A DNA stretch of 64,000 bases, from positions 103,071 to 167,070 of the forward strand of contig CAZFVR010000001.1 in the NCBI GenBank assembly GCA_964522215.1, in the 5' to 3' direction. Of this stretch, positions 62,136-64,000 are shown piece by piece (position 1 is the first letter of the stretch; each line of letters opens with the position of its first letter). Source of the DNA: CAG-390 sp964522215. Lineage in GTDB: Bacteria; Bacillota; Clostridia; Oscillospirales; CAG-272. The notes beneath the pieces were generated by a model. It was not told the origin of the DNA. It worked only from the letters and a program-made list of their open reading frames with translations, and searched no databases. The position numbers and the translations under genes are program-made.

Positions 62136-63254
62136 TTAGACTCCATATAGCTTTAACAGTTTCGACACGCTCTTATCTTGATAAAAATCGATTCGATCAA
62201 GGATCGTTTTGGACATCGCACCCATTGATTCCCGTTTCTCTTTACTTTCCAGTAAAAGCTGCAATTTATCTGCCAATGCACCGGCGTCTTCTGCCTTGAC
62301 CAAATAACCGTTTTCACCGTCGTGAACAAGTTCGGATACCCCTCCGACATTGCTTGCAATCACGGGTAACCCGTACTGCATCGCCTCGGCAATGCTGAGC
62401 GGTAACGCTTCGCTCCGGGAAGGCTGGCAGTAAATATCTGTCTTTCTGAGATAATCTCTCACATTGTTGATCACACCCATCCAGTGCACCTGTTCGGTCA
62501 GCCCAAGTCTGTCACATTGTTTCTTTAGCACCTCGGTATCTTCACCGTCCAGTTCGGAACTACCTCCGCCGATTTGGATAAGCCTAAAGGGAACACCCCT
62601 CTCTTTGAGCAGTGCGAGTGCTTCGAGGAGTACATCCACACCTTTGACAGGGCTGTGAAATGCTGTACAGGTGATCGTAGGGATCGAATGCTCAACCTGC
62701 CGCTCTGTGTTGCCGTCCCGCTGAATGCCGAGGTAGTGACCCGACACTTTACCGTCCGGAAGATGATAAAACGCTTTATGCTGATCTGCAACAATTTTAG
62801 AGCAACCTAGAAATTGCTCAAAAAAGCGTGCAGTATATCGCATTTTGATACGGTGACCGCTGATTCGGATCCAAGTGTACAAATTTGAACACCAGTCGCG
62901 ATTAGTATAATAACCGTTTTCGCCGTGATAGTGTACGAATAGGCGAACTCTGTTTTTATGCAGCGTTCGATAGAGCGGTTTATGACCGCTGAAGCAGAAG
63001 TGAAGATGGACGATGCCGATCTGCTCACTGCTGCAGAATGCTTCGATTTCGGCGTCATCGGGCAGCACAACCAATCTGCCGCCGTATTCAGCAATTTTTT
63101 CATTATAGAGCGCCACATCATCGGCACGTTGCGAGTAAGCAATATAGACTCTGTGACCAACAGCACCGGCTTGTCTGCAGATCTCGGCAAGCCATTGCTC
63201 AAAGCTTCCGTATTTGGTTGGAAATGGCATTCCTGTAATATGTAATATATTCAT
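62136..63254 (-). CDS. GT4-type glycosyltransferase
   Basis: A 372-residue GT-B enzyme: MNILHITGMPFPTKYGSFEQW, then ITCTAFHSPVKGVDVLLEALALL and the EX7E segment RSEALPLSIAEAMQYGLPVIAS. It belongs to the GT4 sugar-transferase group common in capsule loci. It lies 28 bp before the next glycosyltransferase and 15 bp after the LicD-like gene. Composition is moderately AT-rich. Confidence 0.9.
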   Translation of the reverse strand: MNILHITGMPFPTKYGSFEQWLAEICRQAGAVGHRVYIAYSQRADDVALYNEKIAEYGGRLVVLPDDAEIEAFCSSEQIGIVHLHFCFSGHKPLYRTLHKNRVRLFVHYHGENGYYTNRDWCSNLYTWIRISGHRIKMRYTARFFEQFLGCSKIVADQHKAFYHLPDGKVSGHYLGIQRDGNTERQVEHSIPTITCTAFHSPVKGVDVLLEALALLKERGVPFRLIQIGGGSSELDGEDTEVLKKQCDRLGLTEQVHWMGVINNVRDYLRKTDIYCQPSRSEALPLSIAEAMQYGLPVIASNVGGVSELVHDGENGYLVKAEDAGALADKLQLLLESKEKRESMGAMSKTILDRIDFYQDKSVSKLLKLYGV

Positions 63255-63269
63255 GCAATATACTCCGAT

Positions 63270-64000
63270 TTATAATCCAAGACGATTTCTTAATTCATCG
63301 GACAGTTCATAATTCACAATTCCATGCTTGGATCGGCGTTTTTCTTCGGGATAGGGTTTCCAGTAATCTTTCCCGTATCTACGCTCCAAATCTCTTATCG
63401 GATCAGAATAAACCATAAATTGTGTGTCTTCAAAATCAATATATTGCGGTTCCTCACAGATCTCGCATGGAACAAAATCATTGAGATATCCACTTGTTCC
63501 GGTGTAGGGATTAGGTAAATGATGGATCATTAACGCATAATACTCTGTTTTTTTATTGTCGTAGCGAGTCATGATGGAATTTACTATTCTGCCAATAAAG
63601 GGCTTACTCAAATAAGCCAAAGGTCTAAATAAGAGTTTGGATACAAGCGATGTTGGCTTCGTTGAGCCACTTTTGATCGAAATCACAATATCCCAAAACC
63701 TAAGTTGAGTGCCTTGGATCTTTCGTGCGAATTTACCTTTTGGGGTATGATGAAAAACCGATAAATCGATAAATACTGCATCATGCGAACCGTCCTCATA
63801 AATGACTTCTGCGCCTTTTATGCGAATTTTATTGAGTTTACTAAAGTGCGAGGGAGTATTATCGTATGTTTCTACAAAATACTTGTCCGAATATTCGTTT
63901 TCAAGGATGGAAACGAATACAGTAAAGTCTCTTTGAAGCATAGAAATATCCACATCATCATCCCAAGGGATGAAGCCCTTATGGTTGATCGCGCCGAGCA
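63270..64000 (-). CDS. LicD-family protein, N-terminus cut by window edge
   Basis: The last 242 residues are visible; the frame enters from the right edge. The LicD/nucleotidyltransferase-like hallmark is at the cut end, GFIPWDDDVDISML, followed by FIDLSVFHHTP and C-terminal segments typical of the family (RYGKDYWKPYPEEKRRSKHG). LicD proteins transfer phosphocholine or similar phospho-substituents to surface glycans, so the exported polymer may carry such a decoration; this is inference. The gene is AT-rich and heads the visible part of the operon. Confidence 0.88.
   Translation of the reverse strand, partial: LGAINHKGFIPWDDDVDISMLQRDFTVFVSILENEYSDKYFVETYDNTPSHFSKLNKIRIKGAEVIYEDGSHDAVFIDLSVFHHTPKGKFARKIQGTQLRFWDIVISIKSGSTKPTSLVSKLLFRPLAYLSKPFIGRIVNSIMTRYDNKKTEYYALMIHHLPNPYTGTSGYLNDFVPCEICEEPQYIDFEDTQFMVYSDPIRDLERRYGKDYWKPYPEEKRRSKHGIVNYELSDELRNRLGL

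Noticed and set aside
1..64000. Prophage, integrase, transposase or CRISPR-Cas genes
   Set aside because: No reading frame on either strand shows such domains; all sizeable genes are housekeeping, envelope or glycan genes.

Overview
The window looks like a chromosome segment of an anaerobic Gram-positive Clostridia species, most likely a gut-type Oscillospiraceae/Ruminococcaceae relative. The signs are T-box riboswitches upstream of valS and thrS, two class B sortases, AddAB instead of RecBCD, an IspH-ribosomal S1 fusion, DUF4364 and DUF4349 proteins, a CapA/CpsB pair, a type I dockerin and strong SigA-type promoters (many are TTGACA-17-TATAAT or one to two bases away). There is no CRISPR array, prophage, transposase or rRNA. 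Base composition is moderately GC-rich except in parts of the glycan locus at the right end. The species assignment is an inference from gene content.

Layout. 1-6.4 kb: a truncated lipoprotein, oligoendopeptidase F, a SigH-like sigma factor with a zinc-ribbon protein, homoserine dehydrogenase and a DUF4364 regulator. 6.4-16.5 kb is an envelope block read leftward: HtrA protease, OmpR-type response regulator, histidine kinase, two class B sortases, an RlmA-like methyltransferase, a glycosyltransferase, a secreted C39-like protein and a small monooxygenase. 16.7-24.8 kb (+): an unrecognised membrane protein, then addB and addA. 25-28.4 kb (-): CapA, a CpsB-like PHP protein and a lipoprotein. 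28.6-39.4 kb (+): RNA methyltransferase, MacB/FtsX-type ABC transporter, a MITE-like element, glycerate kinase, YdcF-like protein, tRNA-Thr(GGT), Val T-box, valS and a DUF4349 lipoprotein. 39.5-53.1 kb (-): thrS with its Thr T-box, a methylglyoxal-synthase-like protein with changed active-site motifs, a MinD-like ATPase, nagB with a UPF0340 protein, a dockerin-bearing surface protein, cmk-plsC-ispH/S1, a BaiN-type flavoprotein and an RpiR regulator. 53.4-55 kb (+): an NCS2 permease with a long structured leader. 55.1-55.7 kb: a decayed gene. 55.8-64 kb (-): a surface-glycan locus with Wzm/Wzt export ABC transporter, five glycosyltransferases and a truncated LicD gene.

How it fits together. 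valS and thrS are each preceded by a tRNA-sensing T-box. The tRNA-Thr encoded in the window has an anticodon (GGU) and a discriminator (U) that both fit the thrS T-box. Two loci deal with the cell surface: the HtrA/two-component/sortase block (protein quality control and anchoring) and the Wzm/Wzt glycan locus (synthesis and export of a polymer). I saw no LPXTG- or NPQTN-type sorting signal in any protein of the window, so the sortase substrates are encoded elsewhere.

The items most worth a second look are the sortase pair tied to a two-component system, the methylglyoxal-synthase-like protein with altered catalytic motifs, the 190-bp inverted-repeat element at 32.9 kb, the permease leader at 53.45-53.69 kb, and the composition breaks that separate conserved from specificity domains in the glycan locus.
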